Part shown: piece by piece, positions 1 through 5,692 of the stretch
Layout of the letters: every line of letters starts with the position of its first letter
Position numbering within the stretch: the first letter of the stretch is position 1
Assembly: GCA_007118795.1 (NCBI GenBank)
Contig: SKQX01000213.1
Coordinates: 1-7,154, forward strand
Direction: 5' to 3'
Source of the DNA: Thermoflexales bacterium
GTDB taxonomy: Bacteria; Chloroflexota; Anaerolineae; B4-G1
Length of the DNA: 7,154 bases
Notes under the pieces: model-generated
Told to the model about the DNA's origin: nothing
The model's database searches: none
The model's input: only the letters and a program-made list of their open reading frames with translations
Program-made: the position numbers and the translations under genes

Positions 1-268
1 CGAGGACGCCTAGGGCGATGGGCAGGTCGTACGCGGGGCCCTCCTTGCGCACGTCCGCCGGGGCCAGATTGACCGTGATGCGTTTACCGGGGAACATCAA
101 ACCCGAGTTGCGGATCGCCGAACGGACCCGCTCCCGGGACTCCTTGATGGCGGCGTCGGGCAGGCCGACCACCGTCAGGCCTGGTATGCCGCCGGATGTA
201 TCTACCTCGACGTGTACCAGAAGACCATCGAGTCCGTGGAGGGCGCAGCTGATCACTTTGGCGAGCAT
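1..268 (-). CDS. comM: ComM/YifB Mg-chelatase-like AAA+ ATPase, N-terminal part (runs off left edge)
   Basis: The minus strand from the ATG at 268 reads without a stop to the window edge (89 codons). It begins MLAKVISCALHGLDG and contains VVGLPDAAIKESRERV (about residues 34-49), then ITVNLAPADVRKEGPAYDLP (about residues 65-84). These are hallmarks of the N-terminal domain of the YifB/ComM family. Known members are about 500 residues, with the AAA+ ATPase core and a C-terminal domain further on, so most of the gene lies outside this window. ComM of Vibrio and Haemophilus is a hexameric helicase that promotes branch migration during natural transformation; in other phyla the role is less certain. 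The start is supported by AGGA seven bases upstream of the ATG. The first 11 codons and the upstream region are repeated near 2229-2458. Family assignment is firm; gene integrity beyond the window is unknown. Confidence 0.93.
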   Translation of the reverse strand, partial: MLAKVISCALHGLDGLLVHVEVDTSGGIPGLTVVGLPDAAIKESRERVRSAIRNSGLMFPGKRITVNLAPADVRKEGPAYDLPIALGVL

Positions 269-470
269 CGGCGGTTCCTGGAGATGTCGTACCGGGTAGA
301 TGGTCCGCAGTGTATCACAGAGCGGGGGAGTGGACAAGTGCCGGCAATCCGTGGGCCCTCGCACGCCACCTCGTCCGCGGGGTGATATCCAGGCAGTCCG
401 CTCATACCTCATCCCGCATTCGAGTAGGTCCGGCCCACGCCGGTTCTCCATCCTTCCGGCCTGGCGCGAG
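236..470. repeat. comM control-region direct repeat, copy 1
   Basis: This segment aligns with 2229-2458 in the same orientation. The first 49 bases (236-284, comM codons 1-11 plus the ribosome binding site) are identical in the two copies. The rest matches at roughly 80-85% by eye with a few small indels. It covers the comM start, its ribosome binding site, the candidate promoter and about 130 further upstream bases. Similarity ends near GGCGCGAG at 463-470, about 30 bases before the IS256 transposase remnant. Confidence 0.9.
309..337 (-). promoter_or_regulatory. Candidate comM promoter (extended -10)
   Basis: On the minus strand, TTGTCC (337-332) is followed after exactly 17 bases by TACACT (314-309), which is preceded by TGA and so forms an extended -10. 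The expected transcript start lies about 35 bases before the comM ATG. The same arrangement with the same 17-base spacing is kept in the diverged copy at 2302-2330, where the -35 reads CTGTCC. Retention between copies supports the call, but it is a consensus match only. Confidence 0.45.
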
Positions 471-504
471 CTGGTGTTAGAAGCTCTAGCTCGGTAACGA
501 GCTG

Positions 505-1023
505 GTGCCCCACGTGCTGGACAAGCAGCCCAAGCGATTTCAGTCCCGAGCGATGAGGGTGCTGCGTGAGATCATGTCCGCTCCGGACCGTGACAGCGCT
601 CTGGAGGAGATCGCCATCTTCTTCGAAGAGTACGGAGCCCGTTATCCCAAGGCCGTTGAAACGCTGACCAGGGATCAAGTTCAGTTGTCTACGTTCTTAG
701 GCCTTCCTGCTGAGCACTGGATCCAGCTGCGGACGACCAATCCGGTTGAATCGACGTTTTCCATAGTCGAGGCTCGGACGAAAAAGACAAACCGTGCAGG
801 TTTCCGGAGCGCTGGCCTGACCATGGCTTTCAAGCGGCTTCTGGCGGCTGAAAAGCGTTGGCGTAGAGTCAATGCACCTCACCTCGTTGCTTTGGTCAAG
901 GCCGGTGTCGAGTTCGCGGACGGTGGAGCCAGGATGCTCCAGCCAGAGCTAGCACCGGCTGATCTATTCACGCGCTCCCCATCAGTCTTCGCTGCCAGTG
1001 AGGTGTCAATCCCCAAGACTTGA
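505..1023 (+). pseudogene. IS256-family transposase, C-terminal fragment
   Basis: The 172-residue reading frame is the C-terminal portion of an IS256 (mutator-type) transposase, normally about 400 residues. Recognisable blocks are VLDKQPKRFQSRA near the start, EYGARYPKAVETL (about 42-54), AEHWIQLRTTNPVESTF (about 69-85) and AAEKRWRRVNAPHLVALVKAG (about 114-134). The Glu of NPVEST (residue 82) corresponds to the catalytic E of the DDE triad. The region holding both catalytic Asp residues is absent, because an in-frame TAG at 487-489 closes the frame and similarity starts only around 508. The product cannot be an active transposase. The GTG at 505 is merely the first available start. The stop codon lies in CTTGACAATAG, which resembles IS256-type right ends, so the right boundary of the element may be near 1030. 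The left half and left end are missing. Confidence 0.88.
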
Positions 1024-1239
1024 CAATAGTTCGGTTCCCGATTACGCTCTGATGCGTCAGGTCGATGAGGCAACGATGCTGGCCGTTCTGATCGGGGATT
1101 AAGCCTCCCTCCCACGGAAGCAGGTCTGTTGCTGGGCATTCGCAACTGGCGTGTCTGTGCTTCAGAGCGGCATTTCAAAACAAGAATCTAGGATAGAGCC
1201 GGTGCTGCGCCAAGTGCGCGGGGAGGGGAATTCAAGAGC

Positions 1240-1986
1240 ATGGTAACCATTGAGAAGGACACCACCACAGACCAAAGGTCTGCAGAACTGGCCGTCTATG
1301 TTGACGCGCTAGGGGCGCAACTGTACGGCGTGGCCTCAGCTGAGATGTATGAGGAACACTTTCCGGCGAAGCCCTCGCCGAGGCAGTTTGTGCCCAAGGC
1401 CAGATCTGTTGTGATCATAGGTATGCCTTTCACTCGAGGCGTGATGACTACGGTGCTCAAGCACGAGCTCGCCGGCCTGCGGCCGAAGCCGGGTGAGGAG
1501 CTCTCCGGCGATAAGGTTCCAGTGCGCGGCGCCGAGCGGTTCTTTCTTGACCCGGAGAACGACATGTTGGACCACGAAGTGGCCCTGATAGCTTATAAGA
1601 TAGCTCGCTATGTCGAGGGCAAGGGCTACAGTGCGATGCACCTTCCCACGGAGAAGAAAAGCGACCGTCGCTTCTGGACGGCTCCATTCTATCATATGCC
1701 CGCTATGTACCTTGCTGGTCTGGGCACGATGGGGCTGAACGCGAGCATCATCACCCCTGAGTATGGACCCCGCGTATGGGTAACTTCTGTCATCACCGAC
1801 ATGGAATTGCGTCCAGGTCGCCCGATGACCGAGGATGTCTGCACAAGCTGCGGTCTGTGCGTGGAGAACTGTCCCGTGAGTGCCCTGGACGGGGAAGGTT
1901 GGAAGGACGTTTACAAGTGTTCGGCTTATGGTTGTTGCGCGACGTGTATCGCTATCTGTCCCGTTGGAGAGGGCGCCGGGTGCTGA
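1240..1986 (+). CDS. Short QueG/RdhA-like double [4Fe-4S] cluster protein (COG1600 type)
   Basis: This 248-residue protein resembles the catalytic plus ferredoxin portion of epoxyqueuosine reductase and reductive dehalogenase relatives. SVVIIGMPF (56-64) and LAGLGTMGLNASIITPEYGPR (158-178) match the conserved core. Cluster motif 1 is C201-x2-C204-x2-C207-x3-C211-P; motif 2 is C233-x2-C236-x3-C240-P, with extra Cys at 227, 232 and 248. True QueG proteins are about 350-390 residues with a longer C-terminus, whereas this one stops eight residues after the second cluster, so queuosine synthesis is doubtful. No Tat signal is visible, which argues against an exported respiratory dehalogenase; a cytoplasmic redox role, perhaps with a corrinoid, is inferred. 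GGGAGGGG (1221-1228) lies 11 bases before the ATG. The gene stands alone between the two comM-promoter repeats, with no queuosine genes nearby. Confidence 0.85.
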   Translation: MVTIEKDTTTDQRSAELAVYVDALGAQLYGVASAEMYEEHFPAKPSPRQFVPKARSVVIIGMPFTRGVMTTVLKHELAGLRPKPGEELSGDKVPVRGAERFFLDPENDMLDHEVALIAYKIARYVEGKGYSAMHLPTEKKSDRRFWTAPFYHMPAMYLAGLGTMGLNASIITPEYGPRVWVTSVITDMELRPGRPMTEDVCTSCGLCVENCPVSALDGEGWKDVYKCSAYGCCATCIAICPVGEGAGC

Positions 1987-2127
1987 CAATTGGGTGGCAC
2001 TTGCACTGAGCGGCTGCGCGACACGCCAAGCCCCCGTACCGACGAAGCCGGTATCTTGCCATATCGTCAGAACAACGTCTTTAAGCCGGCAGGGCGTGAA
2101 AGCAAGGCCTTGAGGCAATGTCGAGTA

Positions 2128-2168
2128 TGACAAGTGTGAAATGACCCCCAATACCTGGACACTTGTCA
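2128..2168. repeat. 10-bp perfect inverted repeat around an IS3-type end
   Basis: TGACAAGTGT (2128-2137) is the exact reverse complement of ACACTTGTCA (2159-2168), with a 21-base loop that contains an IS3-like terminal sequence. It lies about 140 bases after the Fe-S protein gene. No T-run follows on either strand, so an intrinsic terminator is unlikely. It may reflect an insertion-sequence end arrangement. Confidence 0.6.
2142..2161 (+). mobile_element. Orphan IS3-family-type terminal inverted repeat
   Basis: The sequence begins TGACCCCCAATACC and continues into TGGACA, the usual form of IS3-family outer ends (TGA-CCCC...GGACA). The element interior would lie to the right, but only about 65 bases of unassigned sequence separate it from the second comM repeat. 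No transposase is recognisable here. It is probably the scar of a deleted or rearranged element. A related end occurs at 6042-6062. Confidence 0.5.
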
Positions 2169-2261
2169 GGCGTTTGCTAGTTTCCAGTCGCGGATCGTAG
2201 CATGTGCCTCCCGCCACTGGGCCTCGTAGTGGAGGGCGCAGCTGATCACTTTGGCGAGCAT
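2164..2261 (-). pseudogene. Duplicated comM start fragment fused to unrelated sequence
   Basis: From the ATG at 2261 on the minus strand, 11 codons identical to comM (MLAKVISCALH) are followed at 2228 by unrelated codons (YEAQWREAHATIRDWK and a few more). A TGA follows inside the inverted repeat near 2164-2166. The ribosome binding site (AGGA, seven bases upstream) and promoter-like sequence are retained. A peptide of about 31 residues could therefore still be made, but it lacks all ComM function. I do not recognise the fused tail. Confidence 0.6.
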
Positions 2262-2458
2262 CGGCGGTTCCTGGAGACGTCGTACGGGGTAGATGGTCAG
2301 CAGTGTATCACAGCGCTGGGGAGCGGACAGCTGCCGGTAATCCGTGAGCCCTCGCGCGCTGCCTCGTCCGGGGGGATATCCAAGCAGTCCTTATCATACC
2401 CCATCCAGCACTCGAGTGGATGCGGTCCGCGTCGACTATCCTTCCAGCCCGGCGCGAG
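2229..2458. repeat. comM control-region direct repeat, copy 2
   Basis: This is the diverged second copy of 236-470 in the same orientation, offset by 1993 bases at the comM start. The first 49 bases are identical. Substitutions and small indels increase with distance from the start codon, and similarity is lost after GGCGCGAG (2451-2458). The -35 reads CTGTCC instead of TTGTCC; the extended -10 and the 17-base spacer are unchanged (2302-2330). Confidence 0.9.
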
Positions 2459-2461
2459 TAA

Positions 2462-2608
2462 CTGTGGACGACCCTCTTAGTTCGCGGTTGGGTTGCCCTT
2501 GCGGATCTCCTGTGGGCCAACAGAGCCGATGGAGCCCCGGACGAACTGATCGCTGATTATCCCGGCTCCAGCAGCTCGATGTGGAGCAGAGCCCCCGCCT
2601 CGCAGATC
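2462..2608 (+). pseudogene. Possible DUF433 antitoxin remnant
   Basis: The frame starting at 2462 reads VADLL-type sequence: GWVALADLLWANRADGAPDE followed by LIADYPG. This resembles the DUF433 (VapB-like antitoxin) core, in which a V-A-D-L segment is followed by a G-A-S/P-x-E-E-L-I-x-D-Y-P-G-L turn. No start codon or complete N-terminal strand is present, and the expected LTxEDV helix after PG is lost by a frame change near 2566. It lies immediately outside the end of comM repeat copy 2. The similarity is short and judged from memory. Confidence 0.33.
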
Positions 2609-2730
2609 TGACGCCTCACCCGCCTGTCCTCGGGACCGGGCGACCGGTCCCCGGACGGGTCGGGTGGTTGCTGGCCACGATGATGGCTGCGGGGCTGCCG
2701 CTCCGCCCGTCCCGGCCTCCGTCCTTGTCA
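2566..2730 (+). pseudogene. Possible DUF5615 (PIN-like toxin) remnant
   Basis: In the next frame, LDVEQSPRLADL (from about 2575) recalls the LLDENLSPRLADLL start of DUF5615 PIN-like proteins. Further on, another frame reads GAAAPPVPASVLVRS (about 2688-2732), recalling the GAPxPSVVLLR strand near the middle of that family. DUF433 and DUF5615 genes commonly form a toxin-antitoxin pair in this order, which raises the chance that both weak matches are real. The catalytic acidic residues cannot be traced, and at least one frameshift would be needed. If real, it is a dead fossil. Confidence 0.27.
2632..2651. other. GC-rich perfect 8-bp hairpin
   Basis: GGGACCGG (2632-2639) pairs perfectly with CCGGTCCC (2644-2651) around the loop GCGA. 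It lies about 125 bases downstream of the stop of the minus-strand metalloenzyme gene. No T-run follows on the minus strand, so it is not a standard intrinsic terminator, though it could block exonucleases or mark a transcript end. Confidence 0.4.
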
Positions 2731-2777
2731 GGTCGACTCATCGTGTCTTCTTCTATCCGCTTCCAGCGAATCCATCG

Positions 2778-3827
2778 TTAGTACTGTGGTGCCCCCATCG
2801 CCCGGCACAGATCCACGAGCTCGGGCAGGATGTAGCGTCCCGTGTCGGCGATCTGGACATCGTCCAGCCATACCGATGCGTTGAGGCATACGCCGTCGGT
2901 ATGCACGGGAGACCCGTACTCCTTCGGGGTAGCACCAATACCGAACTGCATACAACCGAAGACACGCTCATCCTCAAGGATCCGCCCGCTTACCTTCAAG
3001 ACGCCGGGGTTGAACCCAAAGCAGGCGTGATCGATCAAGTAGACCGCCGGGTGATCAAAGCTCTCCAGCCAACGGGCAAAGACTCTAGCGTCCTCCTCTC
3101 CGTCAATGCCTGTGACGTACCCGGCCTCCACAGAGAGCCGGACGGGTGTCCCCAGCACGCCCAGTTCTGCGGGGGGCCAGATGACGCCATCGAACACCAA
3201 TACCCCGTCGCCATGCTCGCGCAGCACGTTGAACCAGGATTGACCGCCGAGCATCTGGGCGTAACCGGAGTCATCCTCCGGCGCCCACGGTGGATCATGG
3301 AGATCCTGGTCCACCTTGAGGGTCAGGTCCATGCCTGCCGGCGTGGTGACGCGGACTGTCTCCGCTGCCTGCGAGAGCTCGTAGAGCCGCCTGGCCATCT
3401 CCTTCAAGGGTGCGTAGTTTGGCCGGCCGATGGTGCGAACCATCATGTCCACATCCATGCCGGTCAACGCCACATAGATGGCTCCGTGCTCCAGAGCGGC
3501 AAAGTAGGCCGGCCCGTACTGCAGGTAAGCTACCGCAAAATCAAACCAGATGTCCGCTCCGGTAACGGCTTTGCCCATCGGTTCGGGTGGGGCCTGCATC
3601 GTGGCAGCCATCTGCGGGTGCCAGACGACCGTAGGCGTGCCCCCCATCACGTGTACCGCCCGGGCCGTCGCCCACATCACGCGCGCATCGGACGCCGTGT
3701 CGCCCGAGATCAGGACCTGCTGTCCGGGTTTCACGGGACGAACCTCCGTCACGAGCTTGTGGGCCGCACGTGCGAGTTCCAGGTCGTAATACTCGTTCCG
3801 CGTTTCAGTGCCAATTTCGATGTTCAT
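2778..3827 (-). CDS. COG2309 metalloenzyme, NicX-like (2,5-dihydroxypyridine dioxygenase / M29 aminopeptidase superfamily)
   Basis: The 349-residue protein has the length and fold signature of COG2309, which contains M29 aminopeptidases (AmpS/AmpT) and NicX, the Fe(II) enzyme that opens 2,5-dihydroxypyridine in nicotinate degradation. Visible segments are VKPGQQVLISGD (32-43), GDGVLVFDGVIWPP (206-219), DHACFGFNPG (266-275) and GSPVHTDG (305-312). H267, H309 and D311 fall where NicX carries His265, His318 and Asp320. M29 peptidases have Glu at the first of these sites plus further acidic ligands. This favours a NicX-like ring-opening oxygenase or hydrolase over a peptidase, but the substrate is unknown. 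The protein is probably cytoplasmic, with no signal peptide. The start is set by AAAGGAG nine bases before the ATG. It lies downstream of the MATE transporter on the same strand with a 369-bp gap. Databases would probably label it leucyl aminopeptidase. Confidence 0.82.
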   Translation of the reverse strand: MNIEIGTETRNEYYDLELARAAHKLVTEVRPVKPGQQVLISGDTASDARVMWATARAVHVMGGTPTVVWHPQMAATMQAPPEPMGKAVTGADIWFDFAVAYLQYGPAYFAALEHGAIYVALTGMDVDMMVRTIGRPNYAPLKEMARRLYELSQAAETVRVTTPAGMDLTLKVDQDLHDPPWAPEDDSGYAQMLGGQSWFNVLREHGDGVLVFDGVIWPPAELGVLGTPVRLSVEAGYVTGIDGEEDARVFARWLESFDHPAVYLIDHACFGFNPGVLKVSGRILEDERVFGCMQFGIGATPKEYGSPVHTDGVCLNASVWLDDVQIADTGRYILPELVDLCRAMGAPQY

Positions 3828-4196
3828 GCCAAAGGGCTCCTTTCAAACTGTGATCCGGGGAAGTCCTTTCCAATTCTCCCCTTACGTTCTGTTCGCCGCT
3901 GAATCTGGCGCTGCGAGCAAGACGAATGGTACATGGCAGAGTTCCGGTAGGATCCCACCGCCCCTTATATCACGCCTGACACGTGCTGGCGCCGTAGAGA
4001 AGAACGTGACCTCCTCTTCCATCATCTCCGTTTGGCCTGAACCTGGGGACTCGCCAGGGCCCACCGCAGGCTCATCGGAATCCGCGCTCTCGAATCCGTG
4101 GGCAGGCCAACAGCCAAGAATCGGTTCCTGTCCTGCCGGGTCCGTACAACTGCGACCTCCGACACCAGGTGGCATCGATTGCGCCCACAAGCACCA
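3828..4196 (-). other. 369-bp gap/leader between MATE and NicX-like genes
   Basis: I see no convincing gene here; the reading frames present have no family features. The MATE stop codon overlaps an ATG (TGATG, 4199-4195) that opens a 41-codon frame of no recognisable type. A weak nested hairpin lies at 4035-4071 (GCCTG/CAGGC outside, CCTGG/CCAGG inside). CACCAGGTG near 4163-4171 is a perfect odd palindrome. No known riboswitch consensus, such as a T-box or the conserved loops of guanidine motifs, was recognised. Confidence 0.5.
3964..3972 (-). promoter_or_regulatory. Candidate extended -10 for the NicX-like gene
   Basis: The minus strand reads TGATATAAG, an extended -10 with five of six matches to TATAAT. 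It lies about 137 bases before the ATG at 3827. No convincing -35 is seen 17 bases upstream, which is tolerated for extended -10 promoters. This suggests separate transcription from the upstream transporter gene. Confidence 0.35.
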
Positions 4197-5462
4197 TCAC
4201 ACTTCCACGGTCTTCCAACGTCCCCTGCGGAACAAGAAGATGGTGAGGATGGCCCGTGCTGACCAGTCGACTGCCATCGCTCCCCACACGCCGGGGAGGC
4301 CCCAACCGAACACGACCGCGAACAGGTAGACCACAGCCACTCGGAAGCAAAGCACACCGAACAGGCTCACGTACAGGGGAGTCCGGGTATCACCGGCTCC
4401 TCTCAAGCTGCCCGAAAGGCCCATGCTGATGGCCAGGCCCCATTGTCCCAGAGCGGACACCTGCAGGGCCACACCGGCCAGCGCGAGGACTTGGGGGGTG
4501 GCGCCGAACACTCGCACAATCTGCGGCCCGGCGCCAGCGAAGAGCAGACCCATAAGACCCATAAAGCTGCACGAGAATAGCAGGATCCGTCGTACGCTCT
4601 TCTCCGCCAGATCAACTTGACCGGCACCCAGGGCCTGTCCTGTGAGGGTGGAGGCGGCCATCGCGAATCCCCACCCCGACATGAAGGAGACCGATTCGAC
4701 CTGAACTGCGATCTGATGAGCGGCCAGGGCAGCGGTACCCAAAGAGGCTACGATCCGCATAAACAACACATACCCTACCCGCTGAATAGCTTGCTCTCCT
4801 AGATTCGGAAACGCCAGCCGAAGGATCCGTATGGCCAGTTCCCCATCCCACCGAAGCAGCATTCGGGGCGACAACCTGATGCGGCCATAACTTGTGAACA
4901 GCGCACCCAACATCAAGAACCCGCCGAGGGTTCTCGCCGAGGTGATGGCGATAGCAGCTCCACTCAGCCCCAGCATGGGGATGGGGCCGCCTCCAAAGAC
5001 CAGGAGATAGCTGGCGACCCCATTCCACAGGTTCATCGTGAGGACGACCAACATAGGCGTCCGCGTATCACCGGCCCCGCGCATGACGCCACTGGCAACG
5101 GCTATGGGAAAGCTGAAGACGGAAGTCAGCAGGATGACACGCATGTATCGGGTGCCCTGTTCCACGACACCGGGACTGCCTCCCATCAACCTCAGGATGT
5201 CGTCCACCAGGGGGATCAGGATGATGGTTGCCAGCAACGCTGCCACCACACCCAGGAGAAGGGCCTGAGCTGCGACCCGTTTGGCCATCTCTGGATCTCC
5301 CCGTCCGAGGAAACGGGCCACCATCGCTGTGGCAGCGATGCCAGAAGCCTGGAACAACCCATCGGCAATCCACAGAAGGAGAGTCGTCAACCCCACCGCA
5401 GCCAGCGCGACATCGTCTCGAAGCCATCCAATGAGAAGTGTCGTCGTGGTGCCGATGGTCAT
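4197..5462 (-). CDS. MATE-family multidrug/toxin efflux transporter (5' end probably shifted)
   Basis: This 421-residue, strongly hydrophobic protein is a MATE (NorM/DinF-type) antiporter that exports organic compounds using a Na+ or H+ gradient. The two-fold internal repeat is plain: GVMRGAGDTRTPM (125-137) recurs as GSLRGAGDTRTPL (351-363), and ARFLGRGDPEMAKR (49-62) parallels QALGAGQVDLAEKS (276-289). About 11 membrane segments can be picked out, one short of the usual 12. The first ATG (5462) lies inside the first helix; the same frame continues upstream as LDRTIARLAAPAILESVLS, typical MATE N-terminal sequence, but without ATG, GTG, TTG or CTG before the TGA at 5573-5571. The intact gene most likely began at 5574 (see that entry). 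The NicX-like gene lies downstream on the same strand, so the exported compound may be related to that enzyme's substrate or product. Confidence 0.93.
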   Translation of the reverse strand: MTIGTTTTLLIGWLRDDVALAAVGLTTLLLWIADGLFQASGIAATAMVARFLGRGDPEMAKRVAAQALLLGVVAALLATIILIPLVDDILRLMGGSPGVVEQGTRYMRVILLTSVFSFPIAVASGVMRGAGDTRTPMLVVLTMNLWNGVASYLLVFGGGPIPMLGLSGAAIAITSARTLGGFLMLGALFTSYGRIRLSPRMLLRWDGELAIRILRLAFPNLGEQAIQRVGYVLFMRIVASLGTAALAAHQIAVQVESVSFMSGWGFAMAASTLTGQALGAGQVDLAEKSVRRILLFSCSFMGLMGLLFAGAGPQIVRVFGATPQVLALAGVALQVSALGQWGLAISMGLSGSLRGAGDTRTPLYVSLFGVLCFRVAVVYLFAVVFGWGLPGVWGAMAVDWSARAILTIFLFRRGRWKTVEV

Positions 5463-5574
5463 CGATAGAACACTCTCGAGAATCGCTGGAGCAGCTAGGC
5501 GCGCAATTGTGCGGTCAAGGTCATCAGGTCGGCGAATGAGGTTCCCCCAGGAATTTGTGTCGCTTGCAGCTCAT
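5463..5574 (-). other. Displaced 5' end of the MATE gene with a one-base frameshift in a G5 run
   Basis: On the minus strand, an ATG at 5574 is preceded by AGAGG ten bases upstream and reads MSCKRHKFLG before passing through GGGGG (5548-5544). It then goes out of frame and stops at TGA a few codons later. Dropping one G would join it to NLIRRPDDLDRTIARLAAP and on to the MATE frame, giving 37 extra residues and a total of 458, the normal MATE length. The alternatives are a rare ATT start at 5537, or internal initiation at 5462. Confidence 0.6.
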
Positions 5575-5692
5575 TTGTTGTGATCCTCTGGCAGGCTTGA
5601 AGCCGGTCTAAACCGGGAGCCTTCGTCGTCGGGCTGTGGGCAATCTGGGCAGGTGAGTCGTTTCGGCGGTCCACACTGTCCACAGCCTGCGG
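5575..5692 (-). other. Upstream region of the MATE gene
   Basis: No gene is seen. Small inverted repeats occur: GGCTTGAAGCC (5595-5605) and CCGGTCTAAACCGG just after it. These could fold in the MATE leader. No convincing -35/-10 pair was found. Confidence 0.4.

Noticed and set aside
18..497. Short plus-strand frames over the comM start
   Set aside because: They are antisense to the clear ComM N-terminus and its promoter repeat, with no family similarity.
1189..1194. TAGGAT as a -10 for the QueG-like gene
   Set aside because: No acceptable -35 lies 16-18 bases upstream and there is no extended -10, so the match is not better than chance.
1336..2217. 293-codon open frame on the minus strand
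   Set aside because: It lies opposite the QueG-like Fe-S gene, and its translation has no recognisable motif. The plus-strand gene explains the region.
2632..2651. Intrinsic terminator for the NicX-like gene
   Set aside because: The hairpin is perfect and GC-rich, but no T-run follows on the minus strand and it lies about 125 bases past the stop.
2581..2777. Small minus-strand gene directly after the NicX-like gene (MSRPDKDGGRDG...)
   Set aside because: It is a 41-codon, Gly/Arg/Pro-rich frame without a good ribosome binding site or family features, and overlaps the possible toxin-antitoxin remnant.
2664..3902. 412-codon open frame on the plus strand
   Set aside because: It is the mirror of the NicX-like gene on the minus strand, which has clear family motifs and a ribosome binding site. 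The plus-strand translation is His/Arg-rich with no family features.
3808..4329. 173-codon plus-strand frame across the MATE/NicX-like gap
   Set aside because: It overlaps the ends of two well-supported minus-strand genes and has low-complexity composition, with no motif or ribosome binding site.
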